Shown here one piece after another: positions 42,178 through 51,103 of a stretch of 64,000 nt of DNA. The notes below the pieces were generated by a model. That model ran no database searches. It worked only from the letters and a program-made list of their open reading frames with translations, and was not told the origin of the DNA. Source of the stretch: JAVXCQ01 sp036659415 (lineage in GTDB: Bacteria; Bacillota; Negativicutes; Acidaminococcales; Acidaminococcaceae); the NCBI GenBank assembly GCA_036659415.1, contig JAVXCQ010000001.1:77558-141557 (forward strand), read 5' to 3'. Within the stretch, counting starts at the first letter, position 1. Each line of letters begins with the position of its first letter. A program made the position numbers and the translations under genes.

Positions 42178-43365
42178 TTAGGTCATGCCCTCCGGTAGAC
42201 CAAAAGCCTTGAGTACAGCATCATCAAAAGTTAACTTTTTGCCACCTTCAAGTCTAAAGTCAATACTATTTTCGGCCTGTACTTGTCCGATAAAAGTTCC
42301 CCCATTGTAGGTGATATTATTACCTGACGAAATAAAGACTTTCTCCACCTTGTTCCCCGCTAACCAGCGCACATTATCATTGCTTAAAAGCATAACCAGC
42401 CCTTTGCTGATTGTTCCTAAGAAAATCTCAATCGGTCCATCGGACAGAATAACAACTTTACCCGTAATCGTTAAACCACCTTTTTTGATTAAACCGCCCT
42501 TACCAACCACTACAACGAAAGGTTGCTCTTTAGACTTAATATCTGGACCATTAATTGAGGTAATACTTTCAATCGCTCCCGGGTACAAATAAATTCTGGA
42601 CTTGCTGCCACCGTTCAAGCGATGACTGCCAGCCCACGCATTAGCATAGTAAGTTTGCCCTGGCAAGGCATCTACCGGTGCAATAGTCGTGGTAATTTGT
42701 AATTCCGGATACTTAGCTTTAGCCACAGCCTCCGAAAGAAACCATTTGGCAGCAATCTTTGTCAGTAATTTCTCCCGCAATAGGGCATCGGTATGGGTTT
42801 TATCCCCTATATTCATACCCTCTGCCACTGCCATGCCACCGACATGGATTTCACCATTAATATCACTCCCGGCATATGTAGCATGACTACTGACGTCGCC
42901 ACCGGCGTTAATCGCTCCCGCTACGGCATAGTCAGTACCACCAATGCCACCATCGTCAGTACTACTAGCCAAAGTAACCTCTCGTTTAATTACCTTTTGC
43001 ATCCCGCCAGGAGCCTGTCCCACCGCAGTGATTTTATAGGTAGTTCCTGCCGCAGGAGGTAACGTACTAGTAGGACTAATACCGGACACATATACGGCGT
43101 ACTTGGCCTCACCAATAGTATTGCCAAATTGCAATTTATCCACACTAACAGACAGCCAGCTCCAAGCTTTGTTTTGATTTTGCAGCTCCACCTTGGCCCG
43201 ATTAAAACCTGCCTCAGCGGCATACCACGCTTGTTGTTCTTTTTCGTCAGAAGCTGCTACTGTATTTTCTTGTGTTAACATGGGTAGCCACGCGGTGCCC
43301 ACAATGAGTAAAAACATCATCATAATAATCGCAATAACTGCCGCTGAACCCCGTTGTGCTTTCAT
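42178..43365 (-). CDS. PilX-like pilus assembly protein
   Basis: A 395-residue protein with a membrane helix at the extreme N-terminus (RGSAAVIAIIMMMFLLIVGTAWLPML) directly after a short basic leader, followed by DEKEQQAWYAAEAGFNRAKVELQ, the characteristic segment of PilX/minor pilins without the E5 residue. The C-terminal part is beta-rich with repeated GG motifs (GGDVSS, GGMAVAEG, GGTFIGQV), suggesting a solenoid-like fold. The ATG at 43365 follows AAGGAG by six bases; the much longer frame from 43491 overlaps the previous gene and is not homologous. Confidence 0.78.
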   Translation of the reverse strand: MKAQRGSAAVIAIIMMMFLLIVGTAWLPMLTQENTVAASDEKEQQAWYAAEAGFNRAKVELQNQNKAWSWLSVSVDKLQFGNTIGEAKYAVYVSGISPTSTLPPAAGTTYKITAVGQAPGGMQKVIKREVTLASSTDDGGIGGTDYAVAGAINAGGDVSSHATYAGSDINGEIHVGGMAVAEGMNIGDKTHTDALLREKLLTKIAAKWFLSEAVAKAKYPELQITTTIAPVDALPGQTYYANAWAGSHRLNGGSKSRIYLYPGAIESITSINGPDIKSKEQPFVVVVGKGGLIKKGGLTITGKVVILSDGPIEIFLGTISKGLVMLLSNDNVRWLAGNKVEKVFISSGNNITYNGGTFIGQVQAENSIDFRLEGGKKLTFDDAVLKAFGLPEGMT

Positions 43366-43378
43366 GCTGTGCTCCTTC

Positions 43379-44485
43379 TTACTCTTTTTGAACGGTAAAC
43401 CCTTCCGTTCCCTCAACAAGCCACGTCCCGTCACTGATGCCAGCTTCAAGCTGTGCTTGTAAAGACTTCGTGCCGCTACTCCAACAAACATTAACTAAAC
43501 TTAACCCTACGATTGCATTAATATAGGGATGATAGTTTTTCGCAAAATACCATTTGTCATTTTCGTGGTTATAAATAAAATTACTGCTCCACTGACCGGT
43601 GGCCACGTTTTTTCCCAAATATAAAAAGGTATCTAAGGTATTACCACTTGCCGCAAGATAAGGTTGCAAGTACAAAGTAGCGGTTTCAAGCGTCCCGTCT
43701 TTAAGCGGATAGGTAGTAGTAACCGCAGGCCAGTTACCGTTATAGACGTTATTATACAGGTACTGCCTAACTTTATCGTTACTGTAATACCAGCTACCAT
43801 AGGCATCATAAATCTCTTGTTCCGCCGCTGTTAACGTTGTTCCCGCCTTTTTTTTGGCGATAATATCCACAACTTGATTATACTGTTCCCGCAAAGGGAG
43901 CCAGTCATTAACAGCTACTGCCGTTGCTAGCGGTCGCACGCTGGTTACAAAATTTTCTGTTTTAGGTGTTGGTGTCCCAGCGAATTGATACTGGATGGGC
44001 AACTTAATTTCGTAGATATCCCCGCCCACCAAGGTCACCGGAAAAATCTGTTGAAAATTGCTCATGGCTATTTGTCCTGCGGAGGGAAAGGTTTTCACAT
44101 ATTCAATTTTTTCCGAGCCTGTAATATCCGTCTTGGTGAGGACGATTTGCTTTTTAGTTGCGTCCTTCCACTTAATTTCCATTCTATATTTCTGATTATC
44201 ATCCGTCGCCTTAGGCGTTTTGTGTATAAGACACTCATACACTAGTTGCGTAGTCGAAGCTTGTGGTGCCTGTGGTTTAATAGTAGAGGGCGTTGCATAA
44301 CGCAAGGTGGTTTTGATTTCGTTCAGTGCCCACCGGGCTTCTGCGTAGGCTATTTGTTGCTTTTCACCCACCGATTTTTCTCTGATGCTTCCGCCAAAAA
44401 GAGCCACCAAGCTGCCTAGCACCAGCGTGCTAACCAGCATAGCGACAATTAATTCTACTAGGGTAAAACCGGCCTTTTGCTTCAT
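43379..44485 (-). CDS. PilW/ComGF-type minor pilin
   Basis: A 368-residue prepilin with MKQKAGFTLVELIVAMLVSTLVLG; cleavage is expected between G6 and F7 and E5 is present. After the N-terminal helix comes a globular domain with a FTVQKE end. Position as second gene in the operon and the helix-sheet layout suggest a PilW- or ComGF-like minor pilin that primes pilus assembly. The gene has normal spacing to its neighbours (13 bases to the next start), consistent with co-transcription. Confidence 0.82.
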   Translation of the reverse strand: MKQKAGFTLVELIVAMLVSTLVLGSLVALFGGSIREKSVGEKQQIAYAEARWALNEIKTTLRYATPSTIKPQAPQASTTQLVYECLIHKTPKATDDNQKYRMEIKWKDATKKQIVLTKTDITGSEKIEYVKTFPSAGQIAMSNFQQIFPVTLVGGDIYEIKLPIQYQFAGTPTPKTENFVTSVRPLATAVAVNDWLPLREQYNQVVDIIAKKKAGTTLTAAEQEIYDAYGSWYYSNDKVRQYLYNNVYNGNWPAVTTTYPLKDGTLETATLYLQPYLAASGNTLDTFLYLGKNVATGQWSSNFIYNHENDKWYFAKNYHPYINAIVGLSLVNVCWSSGTKSLQAQLEAGISDGTWLVEGTEGFTVQKE

Positions 44486-44547
44486 CTTCTCTTCCTCCCA
44501 CCGCCCTTGCCTGTCCGGTGCCCAGTCGCTACCACAGCAAAATAGCT

Positions 44548-45036
44548 TTATTGTAGGGCGATATAGCTGGCCAAAGTAACCGTCTGATATTTAGGATCGT
44601 CAGGCGTCACTGTTACTGTGATTTGTTTAAGTTTGGAGTGTGTCGCAAGTCCATCTGCATCCTGGTACTGCGCCGCCACTCGATAGCTATAAGCATTGGT
44701 TTGATCTTTAATTTTAACATCATAACTAGTTGTACTGGCAGCAAAATCCGTCCATTCGCCAGCTTTTTTGGTGCGCAAAGCCTGGAGGAACGTAGCTGTT
44801 TCCTGATAACTTTTTTTGCCATCAGCCATTTTAAGATATTCCATCCATTCACCGGCTATTTGCACCGCTTTTTCATGGCGGACTGCTGTCAGCGTCGCTT
44901 TCGTGCCTTGGGTATACAAAAGAGCCAGTGCCGTTAAAGCAATGGCGACAATGAGGACTGCCAGCATGGCATCTGCCAACATAAAGCCCCGGCTGTTTTT
45001 TAATTTTTGTATTTTTTTTATCCCTAATCTCATCAT
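44548..45036 (-). CDS. PilV-like minor pilin
   Basis: A 162-residue prepilin with a basic leader and NSRGFMLADAMLAVLIVAIALTALALLY; cleavage is expected after the glycine, with aspartate instead of glutamate at mature position 5. Such substitutions occur in PilV/GspI-type minor pilins. The ATG at 45036 follows GGTGG. It is first in the pilin operon, behind an extended -10 (TGCTATAAT, hexamer at 45076-45081). No assembly ATPase, platform protein or prepilin peptidase is found in this window. Confidence 0.75.
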   Translation of the reverse strand: MMRLGIKKIQKLKNSRGFMLADAMLAVLIVAIALTALALLYTQGTKATLTAVRHEKAVQIAGEWMEYLKMADGKKSYQETATFLQALRTKKAGEWTDFAASTTSYDVKIKDQTNAYSYRVAAQYQDADGLATHSKLKQITVTVTPDDPKYQTVTLASYIALQ

Positions 45037-45119
45037 TTTATCCACCATTAACAGCCATTCGTTTACTTTGCTTTCATTATAGCATATATATCAGAAAAGA
45101 TATTCCTGTCCACTCGCCC

Positions 45120-46148
45120 TCACTGCAAAGCCCAGGTTTGCAGGTGTCCTGCCAGCTGACCGGCATAATCGCTCACACTGCTCACGCCTAAGGCGTCGGC
45201 GTCGTAAACCCGCAAAACGTGCAGGTCATCATAATAAATATCAGCATAAGTTGCACCGTCCACGGTCAAAAATCTGGTTTCATCGACCGGGCCACGTTTT
45301 TTAGCTAGATACAAGGCGCCTGCCATCAGTTTTGCCCGGTAAGCGGGCTTATCACTGCCGACAGTCTTTGTTAGGGCAAACTGCCATTTACCGTCCGTTA
45401 CAGTGGCTGTGCCGTCTGCCGCTACAGTAACTACCGGCTTAATCTGTAATTTCGCTAATTGTTCCGTCACTCGTTCAATCCGTTTTTCCGGCTCTGGGTG
45501 AGAAGAAAAAAGTCCATACCCAGGATTACCCGCTTCCTCTGCCAAATCCTGCAATTTGCTCACCGTAACTAGCGAGCTATAGGGATTAAACTGTGCCTTA
45601 TTAGTTAAAAGAAAGCTCTGTTCGTCTGCCTCTCGTTCATCGCTACGACTATAACCGGCCATGAGGGCCTGCATAGCAGTAGTAGCGAGAATAAAGCCTT
45701 CACCACGACTGGCAATAAGAGTAAGGAGGGTCAACGCCAATTGTTTTTCCACTTGATGGACGGAGTGGCGCTCCACGATATGTCCCACTTCATGACCTAA
45801 AACTCCCGCCAGTTCATCGTCCGAGGGCATAAAATCCAGCAGTCCTTTGTAAACATAAATAAAACCACCGGGCACGGCCATGGCATTGACTTCGTCACAG
45901 TTTAATACTTTGAACGAATACGTCAAATCCCGCCGGTCGCAAACGGCTACCAGTCTTTGCCCAATGCGCTCAACTCGTGCTTGCAGTTCCTCGTCCTGTA
46001 CCAGTCCGTATTGAGCCTCCAGTTGCGCTGCCACCTCCCTACCCATGGCAATTTCCTGCTTTTGACTAATCAAACCTGCTTCTGCCGGCGGGGTATAACC
46101 TAGGCACAAAAAGCACAAAACCATCAAGGCCACTAAATATTTTTTCAC
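45120..46148 (-). CDS. Exported M48-family metalloprotease
   Basis: A 342-residue zinc protease with a signal peptide (VALMVLCFLCLGYTPPAEAG, cleavage near residue 25). The HEVGHIVERHSVHQ motif gives the zinc ligands, and a downstream glutamate (SDEREADEQSFLL) is the third ligand typical of M48 enzymes. The catalytic domain is followed by about 100 residues at the C-terminus without known family. Members such as BepA/LoiP act in protein quality control of the cell envelope. In this organism that function would be extracytoplasmic. Confidence 0.9.
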   Translation of the reverse strand: MKKYLVALMVLCFLCLGYTPPAEAGLISQKQEIAMGREVAAQLEAQYGLVQDEELQARVERIGQRLVAVCDRRDLTYSFKVLNCDEVNAMAVPGGFIYVYKGLLDFMPSDDELAGVLGHEVGHIVERHSVHQVEKQLALTLLTLIASRGEGFILATTAMQALMAGYSRSDEREADEQSFLLTNKAQFNPYSSLVTVSKLQDLAEEAGNPGYGLFSSHPEPEKRIERVTEQLAKLQIKPVVTVAADGTATVTDGKWQFALTKTVGSDKPAYRAKLMAGALYLAKKRGPVDETRFLTVDGATYADIYYDDLHVLRVYDADALGVSSVSDYAGQLAGHLQTWALQ

Positions 46149-46183
46149 CTTGCTTAACCTCCGCTTTGTCTAGTCATCGGTAC

Positions 46184-47347
46184 TTACCGCTTGCTAGTTC
46201 GCTGTTGTTTTCTTGTTAACTCGGCAATCTCACTAGGAGTATAGCCCAGCTCCGTTAAAATTTCCAGATTATGTTCGCCTAGACGTGGTGCCCGACGCAC
46301 AATGGCTCCCGGCGTTGTCGACAATTTAATCGCCGGCTCCACATAGCGCACCTGCCCCAAATCTTCTTCTTTAGTCGTTAACATTGCACTTTCCTTGGTA
46401 ATATCACTAGCCAGTGCTTCTGCTAAACTGCATACCGGCGTCACGCAAAATTCGGCAGCACCTATGAGCGCCAACCATTCGGCTTGAGTTTTTGTCAAAA
46501 AAACTGCCGCCAACTCTTCCCGCAACTCCTGTCCAAAAGCAAAATTATGCTGACACTCGACCAAGTCATTCACTTCTAGCAATTGGCATAGCTGCACCCA
46601 AAATTTGGGTTCAATAGTACCGATACTAAGATAGCGCCCATCCTTGGTTTTGTAAATATTATAGTAATGCTCAATGCGGCCAAAAGGTTGTGTTCCTGTT
46701 TCTGCGCAGCCCCACAAACTGGTAATCGTAGTGACTTCTTGGCTTAAAGCCGTATTGTAAAGAGCAATATCCACCTGTTGTCCACGTCCCGTCCTCTCCC
46801 GGGCTAGAAGTGCCAGCAAAATACCACTAACTGCGTTCATACTGCTGCCTAGTGCCGTCACCTGTACGTCGCTAACGCAGGCTTCACCCACATCACTTAA
46901 CGCACTCATGCCGCTAAGTCCCATAATATTAAGGTCGTGAGCCGGTTTATGCCGATACTTGCCCGTTTGCCCAAAACCTGTAATAGAACAATAAACCACT
47001 CCCGGATTAACCTGTGCCAGCGAGTCATAGTCCAGCCCCAAGGTGGCCATATACCCCGGCCGAAAACCCTCTAACACAACATCTGCCTGTGCCAGTAGCC
47101 GCTTTAAAACTATGCGCCCCGCCTCCGTATGTAGATTAACGGTCAAGCCACGCTTGTTCCTATTCAAAGCCAAATGCCAGTAGCTCATACCCTTTTCCTT
47201 CGCAGGAAAAAACTGTCGCGTACCGTCACCGGTCGTATCTTCAACTTTAATAACCTCTGCCCCAAAATCGCCTAGGACCATACCGCAATATTGCCCAGGC
47301 AACCATTTGGAAAGATCTATCACTTTAATTCCTGCCAGTGCTTGCAT
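46184..47347 (-). CDS. Class III CoA-transferase (CaiB/BaiF family)
   Basis: A 387-residue family III CoA transferase. The opening LAGIKVIDLSKWLPGQYCGMVLGDFGAEVIKVED is a clear family signature, and the catalytic aspartate (family position near 170, in DVQVTALGSSMNAVSG or IMGLSGMSALSDVG) is in the expected region. Substrates vary (formyl, crotonobetainyl, bile-acid, aryl CoA) and cannot be assigned. The ATG at 47347 follows GGAGG by seven bases. No adjacent acyl-CoA gene gives a clue. Confidence 0.88.
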   Translation of the reverse strand: MQALAGIKVIDLSKWLPGQYCGMVLGDFGAEVIKVEDTTGDGTRQFFPAKEKGMSYWHLALNRNKRGLTVNLHTEAGRIVLKRLLAQADVVLEGFRPGYMATLGLDYDSLAQVNPGVVYCSITGFGQTGKYRHKPAHDLNIMGLSGMSALSDVGEACVSDVQVTALGSSMNAVSGILLALLARERTGRGQQVDIALYNTALSQEVTTITSLWGCAETGTQPFGRIEHYYNIYKTKDGRYLSIGTIEPKFWVQLCQLLEVNDLVECQHNFAFGQELREELAAVFLTKTQAEWLALIGAAEFCVTPVCSLAEALASDITKESAMLTTKEEDLGQVRYVEPAIKLSTTPGAIVRRAPRLGEHNLEILTELGYTPSEIAELTRKQQRTSKR

Positions 47348-47416
47348 CTTCATTCCTCCCGCTGCTAGCTACTTTTAGTCCTGCTCGCCGCTAGCTACCA
47401 TCGTTTAAAGGTAAAG

Positions 47417-47444
47417 GTAGGGAACGATAGCTATCGTTCCCTAC
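47417..47444. terminator. Terminator-like perfect palindrome after the C_GCAxxG_C_C gene
   Basis: A 28-base perfect palindrome (GTAGGGAACGATAG and its complement) lies 7 bases after the gene at 47452-47898. It is flanked by a T-run on the plus strand and by interrupted T-tracts on the minus strand. Confidence 0.75.
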
Positions 47445-47451
47445 GCTTTTT

Positions 47452-47898
47452 TTACTTTTCTACCAACAAGCCTTTTTCTACCAAATATTCTGCTAGGAAT
47501 TTGCCGATTTTATTCACTAGTTTCATACAGTTAATATAGTGTTCCCGAGTATCAAACTCAAAGGGCATTAAATCTTTACAGGACGAGGAACCAAACTCCG
47601 CCACAAAACGGTCATGAAAATCTTTACTGAAAGGATAAATCTCTTTCAGCGGTTTTTCCGCCGGCACATTGCGCCCTACCAGCGTGCTAATAATCATAGT
47701 GCACCCCACCAGTGCTCCACAAATATCCCGTGCGTGACCCATGCCGCCGCCAAAACCGGAAGCTAGGCGAAAAGCGTTGTCGTCAATATCAATACCGGCC
47801 TTCGTGCGAAAGGCTTGTACAATGGCTTCCCCACAGTTATAACCACTCTTAAATAAATTACCTGTTTCCATCCCAATCATGGTACTAAAATCGCTCAT
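47452..47898 (-). CDS. C_GCAxxG_C_C family redox protein
   Basis: A 148-residue member of the C_GCAxxG_C_C family, named for its cysteine pattern. All elements are visible: NCGEAI, FGGGMGHARDICGALVG (the GCAxxG-type block), SSCKDL and NCMKLVNKI, four conserved cysteines. These proteins are found mainly in anaerobes and are thought to bind a metal or act in redox reactions, but the exact role is unknown. The start chosen, ATG at 47898, follows AAGGAGG by seven bases; an earlier ATG only one base after the SD is too close. Palindromic terminator follows. Confidence 0.88.
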   Translation of the reverse strand: MSDFSTMIGMETGNLFKSGYNCGEAIVQAFRTKAGIDIDDNAFRLASGFGGGMGHARDICGALVGCTMIISTLVGRNVPAEKPLKEIYPFSKDFHDRFVAEFGSSSCKDLMPFEFDTREHYINCMKLVNKIGKFLAEYLVEKGLLVEK

Positions 47899-48039
47899 AT
47901 CCATTCCTCCTTGTACTCTTTTAGTGCTCCTGAGGGTTTTCCCCACCACTGCTAGCTTTGAGCAAAGTCCCCCGCCACTATGTTTAAGTACTGTATTACT
48001 TCTACAAAAGTTTAATTTTTCCTTTACTGCCAGCGATAG

Positions 48040-48068
48040 TTGCGGGAGAAATTCCCCCGTGGTATTAT
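48040..48068 (+). promoter_or_regulatory. Promoter of the thiW gene
   Basis: -35 TTGCGG (48040-48045), 17-base spacer, -10 TATTAT (48063-48068). The remaining leader is about 22 bases, too short for a TPP riboswitch. Confidence 0.65.
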
Positions 48069-48096
48069 TAAAGTAACTTTAAAAGAGGTGGCCGCT

Positions 48097-48603
48097 ATGA
48101 ATATTCATCGTTTAACTTTAGCCGGGCTCTTAGTCGCCATCGGCACTTTGAGTGCACATTTACTGTATATCCCCGCCGGTGTAGCCAAATGCTTCCCGGT
48201 GCAACACGCCATCAACGTAGTGGCTGCGGTTGCTCTAGGCCCCAGCTATGCCGTCGGCATCGCTTTTACTATTTCCCTACTGCGCAATCTGGTAGGACTT
48301 GGCTCCCTCCTGGCCTTTCCCGGCAGTATGCTTGGAGCTTTTCTAGCCGCTAAATTATATGCCCACTTTGGTAGCACTAAAGCCGCCATGTTGGGTGAAA
48401 TCGTTGGTACAGGTTTCCTCGGTGGCTTAGCCGCCTTTCCTTTGTCTTATTACCTGCTAGGCAAAACAACTGTAGCCTGGTTTTTCATCCCCCCATTTCT
48501 AATCAGCACCCTAGGCGGCAGTATCATTGCCGGCCTGCTCCTCAAAAGTGGAGCCTTACAAACCATCGCCCCGCAATTATTTAAAAAGCCTAGTAAAAAC
48601 TAA
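48097..48603 (+). CDS. thiW: ThiW-type energy-coupling-factor S component
   Basis: A 168-residue integral membrane protein with about five helices that delivers a thiamine precursor (hydroxyethylthiazole) to an ECF transporter. The start TLAGLLVAIGTLSAHLLYIPAGVAKCFPVQHAINVVAAVALGPSYAV and the SLLRNLVGLGSLLAFPGSMLGAF block fit ThiW. The ECF energising module is not adjacent and would be shared. The ATG at 48097 follows GAGGTGG; earlier starts overlap the promoter. No TPP riboswitch is present, so control by thiamine is not evident. Confidence 0.85.
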   Translation: MNIHRLTLAGLLVAIGTLSAHLLYIPAGVAKCFPVQHAINVVAAVALGPSYAVGIAFTISLLRNLVGLGSLLAFPGSMLGAFLAAKLYAHFGSTKAAMLGEIVGTGFLGGLAAFPLSYYLLGKTTVAWFFIPPFLISTLGGSIIAGLLLKSGALQTIAPQLFKKPSKN

Positions 48604-48650
48604 AAGCTGGGGTCACGCTTGTGCCTACCAGCAGTGTAGGAGTAGATCTG

Positions 48651-48929
48651 ATGGATAACCTTTTATCACAAATTCTCTATGGTCTCAGTGGCTTTCTCTT
48701 TGCGCTGTTTTCCTGCCGTTATGGCACGCTGGCCACTGCCCGCATGAAAGTCGCCTGGCAAACTCACGGTTTCAGCTTAACGGCCTTACTAGCTACTTTG
48801 CCCAGTATTCTCTTTTTAGTCATTGCCATCTTCGTCTTTCCCCTGTGGTTATATACCCGTACAAGTGTAGGGGGCTTTGTCTATCTGGCTACTTTCATTT
48901 TTTATAGTTCCAAAAATAAAAGAAAATAA
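48651..48929 (+). CDS. Small membrane protein of unknown function
   Basis: A 92-residue protein with two or three predicted membrane helices (QILYGLSGFLFALFSCRY, LTALLATLPSILFLVIAIFVFPLWLYT, SVGGFVYLATFIFYSS) and a basic tail KNKRK. It follows thiW by 47 bases and is probably co-transcribed. The ATG at 48651 with GGAG eight bases upstream is preferred to an earlier GTG at 48621. I do not recognise a family; a role in transport with ThiW is conceivable but unsupported. It ends just before a large RNA hairpin. Confidence 0.68.
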   Translation: MDNLLSQILYGLSGFLFALFSCRYGTLATARMKVAWQTHGFSLTALLATLPSILFLVIAIFVFPLWLYTRTSVGGFVYLATFIFYSSKNKRK

Positions 48930-48932
48930 CTA

Positions 48933-49017
48933 AACCCGTAAGTCGGGCGTTACCTACCGTTCACTCTCAAACTTGGAGTTAAGCGGTAGCCGCCAGTCTT
49001 GCGGGTTGCTTTTTATT
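48933..49017 (+). ncRNA. Long structured hairpin ending in a T-run (terminator or small RNA)
   Basis: An outer 10-bp stem (AACCCGTAAG at 48933-48942 with 48998-49007), an inner GGCG/CGCC helix, a CTACCG/CGGTAG helix and an apical ACTC/GAGT hairpin form a rod of about 75 bases, followed by TGCTTTTTATT. It is far larger than an ordinary terminator. It may simply be the terminator of the thiW transcript or a small structured RNA. I do not match it to a known class. Confidence 0.6.
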
Positions 49018-49087
49018 AATTCGGCTGCTACAACCCCCGCTTTCGGTGTATAATTTAAATATCTTGAAGCAAAGGAGAGCGCTACGG

Positions 49088-49954
49088 ATGACAGTCTTAA
49101 ACAAAGTGGCTTTAGTCTTGGAAGGCGGCGGTATGCGCGGGATGTTTTCGGCCGGCGTTTTTGAAGCCTTCCTGCAACAACAATTGGATTTCCCCTATGT
49201 CGTCGGTGTTTCCGCCGGGGCTTGCAATGTGGTTTCCTACCTTGCCCACCAACCTTTGCGTACCCGTCAGATTATTACTAACTTTGTCGGTGATCCCCGG
49301 TATTGCAGCAAACGCAATTGGCTACGCACCGGTTCCCTTTTTGGTTTTGATTTTATTTTGCAGGACATTCCCCGCCACCTTTTACCCTTTGACTATGCTA
49401 CTTTTTTAGCGAACCCCTGCCAATTGCAGGTGGGTGCTACGGATTGCAATACCGGTGAAGCCGTTTGGTTTAGCAAAAACGCAATGGGAACAGACTTTAC
49501 ACCTTTGCGAGCCTCCGCTTCCCTACCTTTTTTAGCCCCGATTGTCTCTTTTCAAGGACACGAGCTCCTCGATGGCGGTTTAGCCGCTCCCATTCCCATT
49601 GCGCAAGCGCTGGCCTCTGGCTATAAACGCTTCGTTGTCGTCTTGACCCGCAACGCCGGCTATCGTAAGACACGCAACTATCCTGCTTGGTTACTCAAGC
49701 TCAAATACAAGCAATATCCCCACTTGCTCCGGCTGCTAGAACACCGGGCGGAACTTTACAACCAACAGCTAGAACAAGTAGAACAGCTGGCAGCACAAGG
49801 CGCAGCCGTAATCATTCGTCCGACTGAACCTCTCACTATTGGCCGCTTAGACTTAAAGCCTGCGAAACTGCTGGCACTGCATGACCACGGTACTATTTGT
49901 GCCCTAGACCTTCTGTCACAGCTTCTGGCTCTCAACAACACCGAAGGAGAGTGA
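49088..49954 (+). CDS. Patatin-like phospholipase
   Basis: A 288-residue serine lipase/esterase of the patatin family. The oxyanion loop GGGMRG, the nucleophile elbow GVSAG (serine in VVGVSAGACN) and the catalytic aspartate in LLDGGLAAP are all present, so it should be active. There is no signal peptide, so it is intracellular or membrane-associated. The ATG at 49088 is chosen over 49046 because it follows GGAGAGC and starts just before the conserved LEGGGMRG. It is followed by sbcD, whose start overlaps or nearly overlaps its stop. Confidence 0.9.
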   Translation: MTVLNKVALVLEGGGMRGMFSAGVFEAFLQQQLDFPYVVGVSAGACNVVSYLAHQPLRTRQIITNFVGDPRYCSKRNWLRTGSLFGFDFILQDIPRHLLPFDYATFLANPCQLQVGATDCNTGEAVWFSKNAMGTDFTPLRASASLPFLAPIVSFQGHELLDGGLAAPIPIAQALASGYKRFVVVLTRNAGYRKTRNYPAWLLKLKYKQYPHLLRLLEHRAELYNQQLEQVEQLAAQGAAVIIRPTEPLTIGRLDLKPAKLLALHDHGTICALDLLSQLLALNNTEGE

Positions 49955-49959
49955 ATCAA

Positions 49960-51102
49960 TTGCGTTTTTTACATACTTCCGATTGGCATCTGGGACGTAT
50001 TTTCCACGGCCTCCATATGACGGAAAATCAAGCCAGCGTGCTCAAAGAACTAATAGCACTCGCCGTAGACCAGCAAGTGGACGCTGTCCTCATTGCCGGG
50101 GATATCTATGACCGTGCCGTGCCACCCACTCCTGCTGTGGAACTTTTAGATTGGACGCTAGCACAACTGGTGCAAAAGCATCACATTCCGGTTATTCTAA
50201 TCGCCGGCAACCACGACAATCCTGAGCGTTTAGGCTTTGGTCAATCCCTTTTTGCTGAAAAACAACTTTTTATTTACGGCCCCGTTACCAAAAATGCTGC
50301 CCCAGTGCTTTTATATGATGCCTTTGGCCCTGTTTATTTTGCACCCCTCACTTATTGTGAACCACTGGTCGCCGCTGAGATAAGCGGGCTACCCATCAAA
50401 ACCCATGAAGAAGCTTTGCACTGGCAAGTAGAACAGATGCTGCGTCAAATCCCTCCCACTGCACGCAAAGTAGCTCTAGCCCACGTCTTTCTTAGTGGCG
50501 CCCAGGAATCCCCGGACAGCGAACGTCCTTTGGCTCTAGGCGGCAGTACTACCGTAGCGATTAATAATTTTGCGGCTTTTAACTATACTGCGCTCGGCCA
50601 TTTACACGCTTGCCAAAAGAGCGATAACAAGACCCGTTATAGCGGTTCCTTGCTCAAATATTCCTTCAATGAAGTAAACCAGCACAAGGGTGTACATATT
50701 GTGGATTTAGATCAAGACGGTAACGTTACCACAAAAACCCTCACCCTCACCTCACCCCACGAACTGGCTTGTTTACGCGGAAACTTTGCCGACCTCTTGG
50801 CACATCCACGCCCAGAATTAATCCAGCACTATTTGCAAATCACCTTGGACGATGCCCAACCGATTTTAGACGCTAAGTATCGTTTGGAACAATGCTACCC
50901 CCACATTCTACACTTGGAATATGCTCGGCTTTTAAAAAATAATACCGAACCTAGCGATATTACCCAGCGCAAACAGCTAGGCGTCAAGGAACTATTCGTC
51001 AGTTTTTTCACTCAAATCAATGACCGCCCACTTACCACCGCCGAAGAAGAACTGCTGAATACCACCATTAATGCGGCTCAGCAAACAGAAAGGCGGTCTT
51101 AA
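49960..51102 (+). CDS. sbcD: Exonuclease SbcCD subunit D (Mre11-like)
   Basis: Nuclease subunit of the SbcCD complex that processes DNA hairpins and double-strand breaks. The 380-residue protein shows the calcineurin-like phosphoesterase motifs HTSDWHLGR, AGDIYDR, AGNHDNPER, LAHVFLSG and GHLHACQ, giving the manganese-binding site. The preferred start is a TTG at 49960, ten bases after AAGGAG; a GTG at 49951 is in frame but only one base from the SD. It is immediately followed by sbcC, whose ATG lies two bases after its stop. Confidence 0.94.
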   Translation: MRFLHTSDWHLGRIFHGLHMTENQASVLKELIALAVDQQVDAVLIAGDIYDRAVPPTPAVELLDWTLAQLVQKHHIPVILIAGNHDNPERLGFGQSLFAEKQLFIYGPVTKNAAPVLLYDAFGPVYFAPLTYCEPLVAAEISGLPIKTHEEALHWQVEQMLRQIPPTARKVALAHVFLSGAQESPDSERPLALGGSTTVAINNFAAFNYTALGHLHACQKSDNKTRYSGSLLKYSFNEVNQHKGVHIVDLDQDGNVTTKTLTLTSPHELACLRGNFADLLAHPRPELIQHYLQITLDDAQPILDAKYRLEQCYPHILHLEYARLLKNNTEPSDITQRKQLGVKELFVSFFTQINDRPLTTAEEELLNTTINAAQQTERRS

Positions 51103-51103
51103 A

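Noticed and set aside
47950..48096. TPP riboswitch before thiW
   Set aside because: The promoter lies within 60 bases of the start and no CTGAGA or conserved TPP core is present.
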